This document shows, piece after piece, positions 27,265 through 36,468 of a stretch of DNA of 48,420 bases. Under the pieces are notes generated by a model. It made no database searches. It saw only the letters and a list, made by a program, of their open reading frames with translations, and was not told the DNA's origin. Location of the stretch: positions 1 through 48,420 of the forward strand of contig JAPSKH010000016.1 of NCBI GenBank assembly GCA_031177765.1. Direction: 5' to 3'. Within the stretch, counting starts at the first letter, position 1; each line of letters begins with the position of its first letter. The position numbers and the translations under genes are program-made. Source of the stretch: Microbacterium sp. (lineage in GTDB: Bacteria; Actinomycetota; Actinomycetes; Actinomycetales; Microbacteriaceae).

Positions 27265-27966
27265 ATGGCACAGCTCCTGGTTCTGAGCTCCACGCACGGA
27301 GGCGGTCCCGTCCTGCCCTCGCTCGAATTGCTGAGCCATCGGGTGCGGCAGATCCCCGCCGAGCCCGCGCAGCTGGTGAACGCGCCGAGCGCCGACGTCA
27401 TCTTCGTCGACGCGCGTGTGGATCTGGTGGGCGCGAAGTCGCTGTGCAAGATCCTCAACACCACGGGGCTGGACGCGCCGCTGGTGCTGGTGGTGACCGA
27501 GGGAGGCCTCGCGGCGGTCTCGACCGACTGGGGCGTGGACGACGTGATCCTCGTCACTGCCGGACCGGCCGAAGTCGACGCGCGGATCCGCCTCGCCGTC
27601 GGCCGGATGAGCAAGGAGCAGGTCTCCACCCGCATCCAGACCTCCGGCATCACCATCGACGAGTCGTCGTACTCCGCGAAGGTGCATGGCAAGCCGCTGG
27701 ACCTGACGTACAAGGAGTTCCAGCTCCTGCATTTCTTCGCCACGCACCCGTCGCGGGTGTTCACGCGCGAACAGCTGCTGAGCGAGGTGTGGGGCTACGA
27801 CTACTTCGGCGGCACCAGAACCGTCGACGTCCACGTGCGGCGCCTGCGGGCCAAGCTCGGCGACCTCGAGCAGCTCATCGGCACGGTGCGCAACGTCGGC
27901 TACCGGTTCAACGTCTACGAGGAGGACCAGCTGCCGGCGCCGCGGGAGCGCACGGAGGCCCAGTAG
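27265..27966 (+). CDS. glnR: GlnR-type orphan winged-helix response regulator (nitrogen control)
   Basis: The 233-residue OmpR-family regulator has the unusual GlnR receiver. The acidic pair near the N-terminus is replaced ([10 protein letters not shown]), and the stretch [35 protein letters not shown] is characteristic of actinobacterial GlnR. The C-terminal winged helix ([47 protein letters not shown]) is intact. GlnR controls nitrogen assimilation without a dedicated kinase. The ATG at 27265 follows GGAAGG. The gene ends 38 bases before ppk, with a PHO-box candidate in between. Confidence 0.92.
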   Translation: MAQLLVLSSTHGGGPVLPSLELLSHRVRQIPAEPAQLVNAPSADVIFVDARVDLVGAKSLCKILNTTGLDAPLVLVVTEGGLAAVSTDWGVDDVILVTAGPAEVDARIRLAVGRMSKEQVSTRIQTSGITIDESSYSAKVHGKPLDLTYKEFQLLHFFATHPSRVFTREQLLSEVWGYDYFGGTRTVDVHVRRLRAKLGDLEQLIGTVRNVGYRFNVYEEDQLPAPRERTEAQ

Positions 27967-27983
27967 TTCACCCCCTGGTCACA
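27966..27983 (+). promoter_or_regulatory. PHO-box candidate upstream of ppk
   Basis: GTTCACC (27966-27972) and GGTCACA (27977-27983) are repeated at 11-bp spacing, 22 bases before the ppk start codon. A third unit is not convincing. The first unit begins at the last base of the glnR stop codon. Confidence 0.5.
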
Positions 27984-28004
27984 TCCGCCTGTCATGATGA
28001 GGGG

Positions 28005-30170
28005 ATGATCGAACCAGAGGTGCTCGACGCGGGACTGGGCGACGCCGACGACGACGATTTCGACCTGTCGGAAGCGTCCGACGCCCTCCTCCCCGACCAG
28101 CGGTACCTGGACCGCGAGGTGAGCTGGCTCGCGTTCAACCAGCGTGTCCTGGAGCTGGCCGAGGACCCGAATCTGCCGGTCCTCGAGCGGGCGAACTTCC
28201 TCGGGATCTTCGCCAGCAACCTGGACGAGTTCTTCATGGTGCGCGTCGCCGGCCTCAAGCGGCGCATCGTCACGGGCCTGGCCGTCCCGACCAACGTCGG
28301 CCGATCCCCGGCGGACGTGCTGGCCGACATCTCGGCGGAGGCGCACCGCCTGCAGCTTCGACATGCCGCCGCGTGGACCCAGCTGGTCAAGCCGGCGATG
28401 GCCGAGGCGGGCATCGAGGTGGTCTCCTACAGCGCCCTCGGCGACGACGAGCGCGAGCAGCTGTACGACTACTTCCAATCTCAGGTGTTCCCCGTCCTGA
28501 TGCCGCTCGCGGTGGACCCGGCCCACCCGTTCCCGTACATCTCCGGCCTCTCGCTCAACCTCGCCATCCGCATCCGCAACGCCCGCACCGGACGCCAGGA
28601 GTTCGCGCGCCTGAAGGTGCCGCCGATGCTGCCGCGCTTCGTGGAGCTTCCCGCGCAGGGCACGACGGTGCGCTACCTGCCGCTCGAGGAGCTCATCTCG
28701 AACCACCTCGACGACCTCTTCCCCGGCATGGAGATCCTGGACCACCACGAGTTCCGGCTGACCCGCAACGAGGACGTGGTCATCGAGGAGGACGAGACCG
28801 AGAGCCTGATCCAGGCACTCGAGGCCGAGCTGCTGCGCCGCCGCTTCGGCCCGCCCATCCGGCTCGAGATCACCGACGACATGGACGAGGTGACCCTCGA
28901 CCTCCTCATCAAGGAGCTCGACATCACCGAGCAGGAGGTCTACCGCCTCCCCGGGCCGCTGGACCTGCGCGGGCTGTTCGACCTGTCGCGGATCAACCGC
29001 CCGGACCTGCACTACAAGCCGCACGTCCCCACCACCGCCACGGCGTTCCAGCCGGGGGACAACAACGAGCGGCCCGACATCTTCGCCTCGATCCGCAAGG
29101 GCGACGTCCTGGTCCACCACCCGTACGAGTCGTTCGCGACGAGCGTGCAGGCCTTCCTCGAGCAGGCCGCCAAGGACCCGCACGTGCTCGCGATCAAGCA
29201 GACGCTGTACCGCACCTCCGGAGACAGCCCGATCGTGGAGGCGCTCATCGACGCCGCCGAGGCCGGCAAGCAGGTCCTCGCGCTGGTCGAGATCAAGGCC
29301 CGCTTCGACGAGGCCAACAACATCGTCTGGGCCCGCAAGCTCGAGAAGGCGGGCGTCCACGTCGTCTACGGCCTCGTCGGGCTGAAGACGCACTGCAAGC
29401 TCGCCCTCGTGATCCGCGAGGAGAACGGCGTGCTGCGCAGCTACAGCCATGTCGGCACGGGCAACTACAACCCCAAGACAAGCCGTATCTACGAGGACTT
29501 CGGCCTGTTCACCGTCGACGACCAGGTCGGCCGCGACCTGACGCGACTGTTCAACGAGCTGAGCGGCTACGCGATCGAGAAGAAGTTCAAGCGGCTCCTG
29601 GTCGCGCCGCTGCACCTGCGCAAGGGCCTGCTGCGGCTCATCGACAAGGAGCGGCGCCACGCCGCCGCCGGACGGCCCGCGAGCATCCGCATCAAGGTCA
29701 ACTCGATGGTCGACGAGCAGATCATCGACGCGCTGTACCGCGCCAGCCAGGCAGGCGTCAAGATCGAGGTGTGGGTGCGGGGCATCTGCTCCCTCAAGCC
29801 GGGGGTGCCCGGCATGAGCGAGAACATCACCGTCCGCAGCATCCTGGGGCGCTACCTCGAGCACTCGCGCATCTTCATGTTCCACAGCGACGGCGACCCG
29901 CTGGTCTACATCGGCAGCGCCGACATGATGCACCGCAACCTGGATCGACGCGTCGAGGCGCTCGTGCGCGTGGTCTCGCCCGCGCATATCAAGGAGCTCG
30001 ACGACCTGTTCACCCTTGCCATGAGCGACACCACCAGCTCCTGGCACCTCGGACCGGACGGCGAGTGGGAGCGGCGCAACGTCGACGAGGACGGCAAGCC
30101 GCTGACCGACCTGCAGGACCGCACCATGGCGAACATCCAGCGGCGCCGGCGCGCCAGGGCGGTGCGATGA
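28005..30170 (+). CDS. ppk: Polyphosphate kinase PPK1
   Basis: The 721-residue enzyme reversibly makes polyphosphate from ATP. It has the N-terminal helical domain starting [21 protein letters not shown]. The two catalytic histidines are H482 ([16 protein letters not shown]) and H620 ([10 protein letters not shown]), with [11 protein letters not shown] ahead of the first. The acidic N-terminal extension of about 30 residues is normal for actinobacteria. A PHO-box candidate lies just upstream, so phosphate starvation may induce it. Its stop overlaps the mutT1 start by 4 bases (ATGA), as a coupled pair. Confidence 0.97.
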   Translation: MIEPEVLDAGLGDADDDDFDLSEASDALLPDQRYLDREVSWLAFNQRVLELAEDPNLPVLERANFLGIFASNLDEFFMVRVAGLKRRIVTGLAVPTNVGRSPADVLADISAEAHRLQLRHAAAWTQLVKPAMAEAGIEVVSYSALGDDEREQLYDYFQSQVFPVLMPLAVDPAHPFPYISGLSLNLAIRIRNARTGRQEFARLKVPPMLPRFVELPAQGTTVRYLPLEELISNHLDDLFPGMEILDHHEFRLTRNEDVVIEEDETESLIQALEAELLRRRFGPPIRLEITDDMDEVTLDLLIKELDITEQEVYRLPGPLDLRGLFDLSRINRPDLHYKPHVPTTATAFQPGDNNERPDIFASIRKGDVLVHHPYESFATSVQAFLEQAAKDPHVLAIKQTLYRTSGDSPIVEALIDAAEAGKQVLALVEIKARFDEANNIVWARKLEKAGVHVVYGLVGLKTHCKLALVIREENGVLRSYSHVGTGNYNPKTSRIYEDFGLFTVDDQVGRDLTRLFNELSGYAIEKKFKRLLVAPLHLRKGLLRLIDKERRHAAAGRPASIRIKVNSMVDEQIIDALYRASQAGVKIEVWVRGICSLKPGVPGMSENITVRSILGRYLEHSRIFMFHSDGDPLVYIGSADMMHRNLDRRVEALVRVVSPAHIKELDDLFTLAMSDTTSSWHLGPDGEWERRNVDEDGKPLTDLQDRTMANIQRRRRARAVR

Positions 30171-31105
30171 CCGAGACCGCGATCTATGCGGCTGGTGGCG
30201 TGGTCTGGCGCATCGTCGACGACAAGCTGCGGATCCTGGTCATCCACCGCACGCGGTACCGCGACGTGACGCTGCCCAAGGGCAAGGTCGACCCCGGGGA
30301 GATGCTCGCCGAGACGGCGGTGCGCGAGATCCGGGAGGAGACCGGGATCTCGGTCGCGCTCGGCGTTCCCGTCGGGGTCTCGCGCTACCACCTGCCGAGC
30401 AGGCGCACGAAGATCGTGCACTACTGGGCGGCCGAGGCGACCGAAGCGGCGGTGCGGGCCTCCTCGTTCGTTCCCAACAAGGAGATCGCGGCGCTGGAGT
30501 GGCTGACGCCGAAGAAGGCGCTCAAGCGTCTGAGCTATCCCGTCGACGCCGAGATCGTGGAGAACTTCCTGCGCCTGGTCGACGAAGGGGTGCTGCGCAC
30601 GTTCCCCGTGATCGCGCTGCGCCATGCCAAGGCGGTGCCCCGCAGCGAGTGGAAGGGGAAGGATGCCGAGCGGCCGCTGTCCTCGCGCGGCAAGAAGCAG
30701 GCGGCCGCCATCGTCGGGCCGCTGCGGGCGTTCGGCGTGCGCAGGATCGTCTCGAGCCCGGCGACGCGGTGCGTGAAGACCGTGACGCCGCTGTCCAAGG
30801 CGGTCGGACGGCCGATCGAGATCTCGGAGCTCATCAGCCAGGACGCCTGGGAGGAGGGAGCATCCGACCCCCGCACCGTGATCGGTCAGCGCGTGCGCTC
30901 GCGCAAACCGGCGGTGCTGTGCAGTCACGGTCCCCTGCTGCCGGACATCCTGAGCGAGATGGCGCTCGCGACGGGAACCCTGCGCGGCTCGTATCTCGGC
31001 AGCGCGTCCTCGCTCGAGCCCGGCGCCTTCTCGGTCGTGCACCTGTCGAGCGACAACCCCGGCTCCGGCATCGTCGCGATCGAAACCCACGAACCGACGG
31101 TGTGA
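30167..31105 (+). CDS. mutT1: NUDIX hydrolase with C-terminal histidine phosphatase domain (MutT1-like)
   Basis: The 312-residue product joins an N-terminal NUDIX domain (Nudix box at about 40-62, beginning [11 protein letters not shown] and containing REIREETGI) to a C-terminal SixA-like histidine phosphatase ([24 protein letters not shown]). The same architecture in mycobacterial MutT1 hydrolyses oxidised and dinucleotide polyphosphate substrates. The partnership with ppk is also mycobacterial. The ATG overlaps the ppk stop. A hairpin terminator follows and leads straight into the pstS PHO box. Confidence 0.93.
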   Translation: MTETAIYAAGGVVWRIVDDKLRILVIHRTRYRDVTLPKGKVDPGEMLAETAVREIREETGISVALGVPVGVSRYHLPSRRTKIVHYWAAEATEAAVRASSFVPNKEIAALEWLTPKKALKRLSYPVDAEIVENFLRLVDEGVLRTFPVIALRHAKAVPRSEWKGKDAERPLSSRGKKQAAAIVGPLRAFGVRRIVSSPATRCVKTVTPLSKAVGRPIEISELISQDAWEEGASDPRTVIGQRVRSRKPAVLCSHGPLLPDILSEMALATGTLRGSYLGSASSLEPGAFSVVHLSSDNPGSGIVAIETHEPTV

Positions 31106-31108
31106 TCC

Positions 31109-31133
31109 CGGGGTGCCGGATGTCGGCATCCCG
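31109..31133 (+). terminator. Terminator after mutT1
   Basis: 10-bp stem with one G-T pair (31109-31118 / 31124-31133) and a 5-base loop, directly abutting the pstS PHO box. Confidence 0.55.
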
Positions 31134-31161
31134 TTCACCTCCCGTTCACCGACGGAGCTCA
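31133..31161 (+). promoter_or_regulatory. PHO box of the pst operon
   Basis: Two perfect GTTCACC units (31133 and 31144) at 11-bp spacing and a degenerate third position (31155, GAGCTCA) match actinobacterial PhoP/RegX3 operators. A TACCTT -10-like element follows at 31182, so the box sits where a -35 would be. Confidence 0.82.
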
Positions 31162-31263
31162 TTCTCTTAAGAGTCCGCGCTTACCTTCAGTGCGAGCCCC
31201 GCACCGGGCTCGAACCCGAAGCCCTACTCGGGCTGTTTCCCTGACACGTGAAGGATTCACACA

Positions 31264-32379
31264 GTGAAGATCTCCCGCATCGCCCAGGTGGGCGCTGTCG
31301 CCGCAGTCGCGGCCCTCACCCTCGCCGGTTGCGCCTCCAACGAGACGCCTGCAGCCGGCAACGAGGAGCCCACCACCTCGAACCTCTCCGGCGAGATCGC
31401 CGGCGGCGGCGCCTCGTCGCAGGAAGTCGCGGTCCAGGCCTGGACCGCCGGTTTCCAGACGGCCAACCCCGACGTCACGATCACGTACGACCCCGCCGGC
31501 TCCGGCGCGGGCCGCGAGTCGTTCCAGGCCGGCGCCTTCCCGTTCGCCGGCTCGGACCGCGCCTTCACGATCGAGGAGATCGAGGCCGGCCCGTTCGACG
31601 CGTGCGTCGAGGGCTCGGGCATCATCGAGCTGCCCACCTACATCTCGCCGATCGCCGTCATCTTCAACCTCGAGGGCGTCGACTCGCTCAACCTCGACGC
31701 GGCGACGATCGCGGGCCTGTTCGACGGCACGATCACGAACTGGAACGACCCGGCGATCGCCGCCCTCAACGAGGGCGTGGAGCTGCCCGACCTCGCCGTC
31801 ACGCCGGTGCACCGCGCTGACGACTCGGGCACCACCGAGAACTTCACCGACTACCTGTTCCAGGCCGCTCCCGAGGCGTGGACCTACGAGCCCGACGGCG
31901 TGTGGCCGGCCACGAAGGTCGGCGGCGAGGCCGCGCAGGGCACCTCGGGCGTCGTCTCCGCCGTCGCCGGCGGCAACGGCACCATCGGCTACGCCGACGC
32001 GTCCCGCGCCGCCGAAGAGGGCCTGTCGACCGCCGCCGTCAAGGTCGGCGAGGAGTTCGTCGAGTACTCGCCGGAGGCCGCCGCGGCGATCGTCGACGCC
32101 TCCGCGATGGAGGAGGGCCGCGGTGAGGGCGACCTCGCGATCGCGCTGGACCGCACCTCGCAGGAGGCCGGGGTCTACCCGATCGTCCTGATCAGCTACA
32201 TGATCGCCTGCCAGGAGTACGCCGACGCATCGGTCGCCCCGATCGTCAAGGGCTTCCTGGAGTACATTGCGAGCGCCGACGGCCAGGACGCCGCGGCCGA
32301 GGCTGCCGGCAGCGCGCCGATCTCGGAGACGCTGCGCGAGCAGGTCACCGCCGCGATCGAGTCGATCGTCACGGAGTAA
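31264..32379 (+). CDS. pstS: Phosphate ABC transporter substrate-binding lipoprotein PstS
   Basis: The 371-residue lipoprotein captures phosphate outside the membrane. The signal peptide ends at lipobox LAGC (C23). Phosphate-binding features follow: GGGASSQEVAVQAW near the N-terminus, YDPAGSGAGRESF, and VHRADDSGTTENFTDYL. GTG start with AAGGATT upstream. It heads pstSCAB, downstream of the PHO box. A very stable hairpin separates it from pstC. Confidence 0.97.
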   Translation: MKISRIAQVGAVAAVAALTLAGCASNETPAAGNEEPTTSNLSGEIAGGGASSQEVAVQAWTAGFQTANPDVTITYDPAGSGAGRESFQAGAFPFAGSDRAFTIEEIEAGPFDACVEGSGIIELPTYISPIAVIFNLEGVDSLNLDAATIAGLFDGTITNWNDPAIAALNEGVELPDLAVTPVHRADDSGTTENFTDYLFQAAPEAWTYEPDGVWPATKVGGEAAQGTSGVVSAVAGGNGTIGYADASRAAEEGLSTAAVKVGEEFVEYSPEAAAAIVDASAMEEGRGEGDLAIALDRTSQEAGVYPIVLISYMIACQEYADASVAPIVKGFLEYIASADGQDAAAEAAGSAPISETLREQVTAAIESIVTE

Positions 32380-32385
32380 CACGTT

Positions 32386-32425
32386 CGATACCCGGCCCGG
32401 TCATCCCCGACCGGGCCGGGTATCG
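32386..32425 (+). terminator. Strong intercistronic hairpin between pstS and pstC
   Basis: Perfect 17-bp stem (32386-32402 / 32409-32425) with a 6-base loop, 7 bases past the pstS stop and inside the operon. It probably acts as a partial terminator or 3'-end stabiliser that keeps PstS above the permease subunits. Confidence 0.7.
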
Positions 32426-32455
32426 GTCTGAACGAAACGCAACGAGAAGGACATC

Positions 32456-33400
32456 ATGACGACGACGACCGCCCCGGCGGGCAAAGTCAAGCAGCGGCCA
32501 GGCGACCGCCTGTTCTCGGGCGCCGCGCTCGGCGCGGGCGTGATGATCCTCGTCACCCTCGCCGCCGTCGCGATCTTCCTCATCATCCAGTCGATCCCGG
32601 GTCTGACGGCCACTCGCGAGGACGCCAGCATCCTCCCGGGCAACTTCTGGCAGTACGTCGGCCCGCTGGTCTTCGGCACCGTCTGGGCATCGTTCCTCGC
32701 CCTGCTCATGGCCGTACCGCTCGCCGTGTCGGTCGCGCTCTTCATCTCGCACTACGCACCCCGCCGCCTCGCGCAGGGCCTCGGCTACATCGTCGACCTG
32801 CTCGCGGCAGTGCCGTCGGTCGTATTCGGCCTGTGGGGCATCCTGGTCCTCGCCCCCGCCGTGCAGCCGGTCTACACGTGGCTGAACGCCCACGCGGGCT
32901 GGATCCCTCTCTTCGGCGGCACGGTCTCCAGCACCGGCCGCACCATCTTCACCGCCGCCATCGTCCTGGCCGTCATGGTCGTGCCGATCATCACCGCGAT
33001 CTGCCGTGAGATCTTCCTGCAGACGCCGGTCCTCCATGAGGAGGCGGCCCTCGCCCTCGGAGCGACGCGGTGGGAGATGATCCGCATGGCGGTCTTCCCG
33101 TTCGGCCGCAGCGGCATCATCTCAGCCTCGATGCTCGGGCTGGGCCGTGCCCTCGGAGAGACCATGGCCGTCGCCATGGTCCTCTCGATCTCCGCCGGCA
33201 GCCTGACCTTCCAGCTGTTCACCTCGGAGAACCCCGGCACGATCCCGGCCAACATCGCGCTGACCTTCCCGGAGTCGTACGGCACGAACATCAACGTGCT
33301 CATCGCGACGGGCCTCATCCTCTTCATCGTCACCTTCGCCGTCAACGCAGTGGCTCGCTGGATCGTCAGCCGGCGCAAGGAATTCTCGGGAGCGAACTGA
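32456..33400 (+). CDS. pstC: Phosphate ABC transporter permease PstC
   Basis: The 314-residue inner-membrane subunit has about six transmembrane helices and the ABC-permease coupling loop EAALALGATRWE, followed by GLGRALGETMAVAMVL. Other PstC features are the IPGLTATRED segment after the first helix and FGLWGILVLAPAV. AGAAGGAC precedes the ATG. The pstA start is 1 base past its stop. Confidence 0.97.
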   Translation: MTTTTAPAGKVKQRPGDRLFSGAALGAGVMILVTLAAVAIFLIIQSIPGLTATREDASILPGNFWQYVGPLVFGTVWASFLALLMAVPLAVSVALFISHYAPRRLAQGLGYIVDLLAAVPSVVFGLWGILVLAPAVQPVYTWLNAHAGWIPLFGGTVSSTGRTIFTAAIVLAVMVVPIITAICREIFLQTPVLHEEAALALGATRWEMIRMAVFPFGRSGIISASMLGLGRALGETMAVAMVLSISAGSLTFQLFTSENPGTIPANIALTFPESYGTNINVLIATGLILFIVTFAVNAVARWIVSRRKEFSGAN

Positions 33401-33401
33401 C

Positions 33402-34514
33402 ATGACCGTGACGACCGCCGCTCCTGTCCAGACGCCTCCGTCCGCGCCGACCGTTCGCGAGACGCCGCGCCTGACCAGCGGGCGCCTCCCCCGCTGGGCG
33501 CCGTGGGCACTCCTGGTCACGAGCGCCGTCGTCAGCGGTCTGCTGTTCGGCATCCTCTCGATCGCCGCCGGCGATGGGTTCAACTTCGCCGGCTGGGCGG
33601 TCGTCACCGCCCTGGTCTACCTCGTCCTCATCACCGTCATCTCGAGCCTCGTCGAGGGGCCCCGCAAGGGCGTCGACCGCCTCGTGACCGGTGTCGTCGT
33701 CGTCGCGTTCGCCATCGCGATGGTGCCCTTGGTCTCGGTCGCATGGACCGTCATCGCCAACGGCGTCGCGGGACTGAGCGCCGACTTCTTCTCCATGTCG
33801 ATGCGCAACGTCGTCGGAGAAGGCGGCGGCGCGCTGCACGCGATCGTCGGCACGCTGCTGATCACCCTCGCCGCGGCGGTCATCTCGATCCCCATCGGCA
33901 TCTTCACCGCGATCTACCTCGTCGAATACGGCGACGGCAAGCGCCTCGCGCGCGGCATCACGTTCCTCGTGGACGTCATGACCGGCATCCCGTCGATCGT
34001 CGCGGGGCTGTTCGCGTACGCACTGTTCGCGATCTTCTTCGGCCCGGGCATCCGCATGGGCATCATGGGCTCCGTCGCGCTCGCGGTGCTCATGACGCCG
34101 GTGGTGGTGCGCTCGACCGAGGAGATGCTGCGCCTGGTCCCCAACGAGCTGCGCGAGGCGTCGTACGCGCTGGGCGTGCCGAAATGGCGCACCATCGCGA
34201 AGGTGGTGCTGCCGACCTCGGTCGCGGGCATCACGACCGGCATCATGCTGTCCATCTCGCGCGTGATCGGCGAGACCGCCCCCCTGCTGCTGACGGCGGG
34301 CGTGGCGACATCCATGAACTACGACCTGTTCAGCGGGCGCATGATGACGCTTCCCGTCTTCGCGTACTCGCAGTACATGAACCAGGGCATCCCGGCCACC
34401 GCCTACATCGACCGCGCCTGGTCGGCCGCCCTCGTCCTCATCGTCATCGTGATGCTTCTGAACCTCGTGGCGCGTGTGGTCGCCAAGGTGTTCTCGCCCA
34501 AGCTGGGCCGCTGA
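33402..34514 (+). CDS. pstA: Phosphate ABC transporter permease PstA
   Basis: The 370-residue membrane subunit pairs with PstC. Its coupling loop [14 protein letters not shown] is followed by [15 protein letters not shown], a PstA hallmark. It is longer than E. coli PstA because of an N-terminal extension with extra hydrophobic helices (about 30-110), usual in actinobacteria. It starts immediately after pstC. Confidence 0.97.
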   Translation: MTVTTAAPVQTPPSAPTVRETPRLTSGRLPRWAPWALLVTSAVVSGLLFGILSIAAGDGFNFAGWAVVTALVYLVLITVISSLVEGPRKGVDRLVTGVVVVAFAIAMVPLVSVAWTVIANGVAGLSADFFSMSMRNVVGEGGGALHAIVGTLLITLAAAVISIPIGIFTAIYLVEYGDGKRLARGITFLVDVMTGIPSIVAGLFAYALFAIFFGPGIRMGIMGSVALAVLMTPVVVRSTEEMLRLVPNELREASYALGVPKWRTIAKVVLPTSVAGITTGIMLSISRVIGETAPLLLTAGVATSMNYDLFSGRMMTLPVFAYSQYMNQGIPATAYIDRAWSAALVLIVIVMLLNLVARVVAKVFSPKLGR

Positions 34515-34551
34515 GGCATCCCCTCGAACCCGAAAAGAACCAAGAGGAACC

Positions 34552-35331
34552 GTGTCCAAGAGCATCGAAGTCAACGACCTGAACGTCTACTACGGCGACT
34601 TCCTGGCCGTCGAAGGCGTCTCGCTCGACATCGAACCGCGCAGCGTGACCGCCTTCATCGGCCCGTCCGGCTGCGGCAAGTCGACCTTCCTGCGCACCCT
34701 CAACCGCATGCACGAGGTCATCCCCGGCGCCCGCGTCGAGGGTGAGGTGCTGCTGGACGGAGACAACCTGTACGGGCCGAACGTCGACCCGGTGCTGGTG
34801 CGCCGCCAGGTGGGCATGGTCTTCCAGCGCCCGAACCCCTTCCCCACGATGTCCATCAAGGAGAACGTGCTGGCGGGCGTGCGGCTGAACAACAAGCGCA
34901 TGTCGAAGTCCGACGCGGACGCGCTGGTGGAGAAGTCGCTGCGCGGGGCGAACCTGTGGAACGAGGTCAAGGACCGCCTGGACCGGCCCGGCTCCGGCCT
35001 GTCCGGCGGCCAGCAGCAGCGTCTGTGCATCGCCCGCGCCATCGCGGTCTCGCCCGAGGTCATCCTCATGGACGAGCCGTGCTCGGCCCTCGACCCCATC
35101 TCGACCTACGCCATCGAGGAGCTGATCGGCGAGCTGAAGAACGACTACACCGTCGTCATCGTCACCCACAACATGCAGCAGGCCTCGCGGGTGAGCGACA
35201 AGACCGCGTTCTTCAACATCGCCGGGACCGGCAAGCCCGGCAAGCTCATCGAGTACGACGAGACGAAGACGATCTTCACCACCCCGTCCGTGCAGGCCAC
35301 CGAGGACTACGTCTCGGGCCGCTTCGGGTGA
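34552..35331 (+). CDS. pstB: Phosphate ABC transporter ATP-binding protein PstB
   Basis: The 259-residue ATPase drives phosphate uptake. It carries Walker [29 protein letters not shown] (PstB-type Q-loop), signature LSGGQQQRL, Walker [14 protein letters not shown] and H-loop [12 protein letters not shown]. The GTG at 34552 follows AAGAGGAACC; upstream codons in frame belong to the pstA shadow. It ends the pst operon, with a terminator directly after. Confidence 0.97.
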   Translation: MSKSIEVNDLNVYYGDFLAVEGVSLDIEPRSVTAFIGPSGCGKSTFLRTLNRMHEVIPGARVEGEVLLDGDNLYGPNVDPVLVRRQVGMVFQRPNPFPTMSIKENVLAGVRLNNKRMSKSDADALVEKSLRGANLWNEVKDRLDRPGSGLSGGQQQRLCIARAIAVSPEVILMDEPCSALDPISTYAIEELIGELKNDYTVVIVTHNMQQASRVSDKTAFFNIAGTGKPGKLIEYDETKTIFTTPSVQATEDYVSGRFG

Positions 35332-35343
35332 GTCACCATGACG

Positions 35344-35375
35344 CGAAGGCCCTCGCCCACCGGCGGGGGCCTTCG
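35344..35375. terminator. Terminator between pstB and the class IV aminotransferase gene
   Basis: 14-bp stem with one G-T pair (35344-35357 / 35362-35375) and a CACC loop, between convergent genes. Confidence 0.8.
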
Positions 35376-35398
35376 TGCTCGCGGCCTCGCGCGTCGCG

Positions 35399-36286
35399 TC
35401 AGTCCCGGGGACTGAGCAGGTAGCGGTTGAAGGATGCCGTCAGCTCGGCGTCGTGCGGGACGGGAGCGCCGTCGATCGCGATGACGGGCGCGGCCAGCCG
35501 GACGCTCGAGACCAGCCATGCGGCATCCGCTCGTGTGAGCGCACCGACGGGGATGGTCTCATAGGCGGTGTCGAAGCCGCGTCCGGCGAGCTCCTCGAAC
35601 AGGCTGAGCTGGGTCGTGCCGTGGAGGATGCCCCCGTTGGGCGCCGGGGTGATGAACCGGTCCGCCACGCGCAGGATCAGCGACGCGGTCGGCGCCTCCA
35701 GCACGAAGCCGTCGGACGAGACGAAGATGGCGTCGTCGGCGCCGCGGCGACGTGCTTCCCGAAGCGCTGCCATGTTGACGGCATACGACAGCGTCTTCGC
35801 TCCGAGGAGGAGCCACGGCGCCTTCGCGGGGGCATCGATGGCGTAGCCGCGGTCGAGGGTGACCACCCGGATCCCCTGCTCGCGGGCCCGGGTGTTGTCC
35901 GGCGCCTCGGCCGCGGTGACCCACGCCGTCGGAGCAGGACCGTGCTCCACTCCGCGGCTGAGGATGAGTTTGATGACAGCCTCACCGGTCGGCGGGCAGT
36001 GCCCGGCGGCGACGGCGACCGCCTGCGCCCACTGCCGCGCGTTCGGGACGGGCAGGTCGCACAGTCGCGCCGAATGCGCCAGGCGATCCAGATGCGCCTG
36101 CACTTCCTGCGCGTGCCGGTCGACCACGCCGATCGACTCGAAGATCCCGTCGCCGCGCTGCGTGCTCAGCTCACCGACGCTGAGCGCCGGAGCCGAGGGG
36201 TCGATCGCGCGGAAGGTGCCGCCGAAGTCGTCACGGGAGTCGTCGGATGCCGCGGGGTCGAGCACGAGTGCGAAACGCCAGGTCAT
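35399..36286 (-). CDS. pabC: Aminotransferase class IV, likely 4-amino-4-deoxychorismate lyase
   Basis: The 295-residue PLP enzyme belongs to fold type IV, with the catalytic lysine in LLLGAKTLSYAVNMAALREA. The cofactor-contacting SDGFVLEAPTAS and GTTQLSLFEEL segments are typical. The KTLSYAxNM context favours aminodeoxychorismate lyase (folate synthesis: p-aminobenzoate plus pyruvate) over branched-chain or D-amino-acid transaminases, but this cannot be settled by eye. No other folate gene is adjacent. Confidence 0.8.
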   Translation of the reverse strand: MTWRFALVLDPAASDDSRDDFGGTFRAIDPSAPALSVGELSTQRGDGIFESIGVVDRHAQEVQAHLDRLAHSARLCDLPVPNARQWAQAVAVAAGHCPPTGEAVIKLILSRGVEHGPAPTAWVTAAEAPDNTRAREQGIRVVTLDRGYAIDAPAKAPWLLLGAKTLSYAVNMAALREARRRGADDAIFVSSDGFVLEAPTASLILRVADRFITPAPNGGILHGTTQLSLFEELAGRGFDTAYETIPVGALTRADAAWLVSSVRLAAPVIAIDGAPVPHDAELTASFNRYLLSPRD

Positions 36287-36331
36287 GGATCGAGCCTAAG
36301 CCGTCGGGAATGCCGCGCCCTCGTGGTCGGT

Positions 36332-36421
36332 TAGACTGTGATAGCCGGGCCGCAGTAACCCCGGGCTCCAACTTCTGCCGCCGCGAGCGGCCTCGCGCCG
36401 AGAGGCGTTCTGCGGCCCGGC
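36332..36421 (+). ncRNA. Candidate structured RNA (long-stem hairpin behind a -10-like element)
   Basis: A TAGACT hexamer (36332-36337) is followed 6 bases later by a 12-bp perfect stem (36344-36355 / 36410-36421). The stem encloses a 54-base interior that can form a further hairpin (36382-36387 / 36392-36397). No convincing reading frame fills the space between the divergent aminotransferase start and the end of the next gene. It could be a small RNA, or part of a large terminator for the minus-strand gene. Orientation is inferred from the -10-like element alone. Confidence 0.3.
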
Positions 36422-36468
36422 ACTTCCGTACCCTCATGTCTCCTCGACGCGGGCACCGCACGACCGTC

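Noticed and set aside
36332..36421. The structured region as SRP RNA, 6C RNA or a tRNA.
   Set aside because: The GGAAGG/GGAGCAGC core of SRP RNA, C-rich loops of 6C RNA and a T-arm GTTCGA are all absent.
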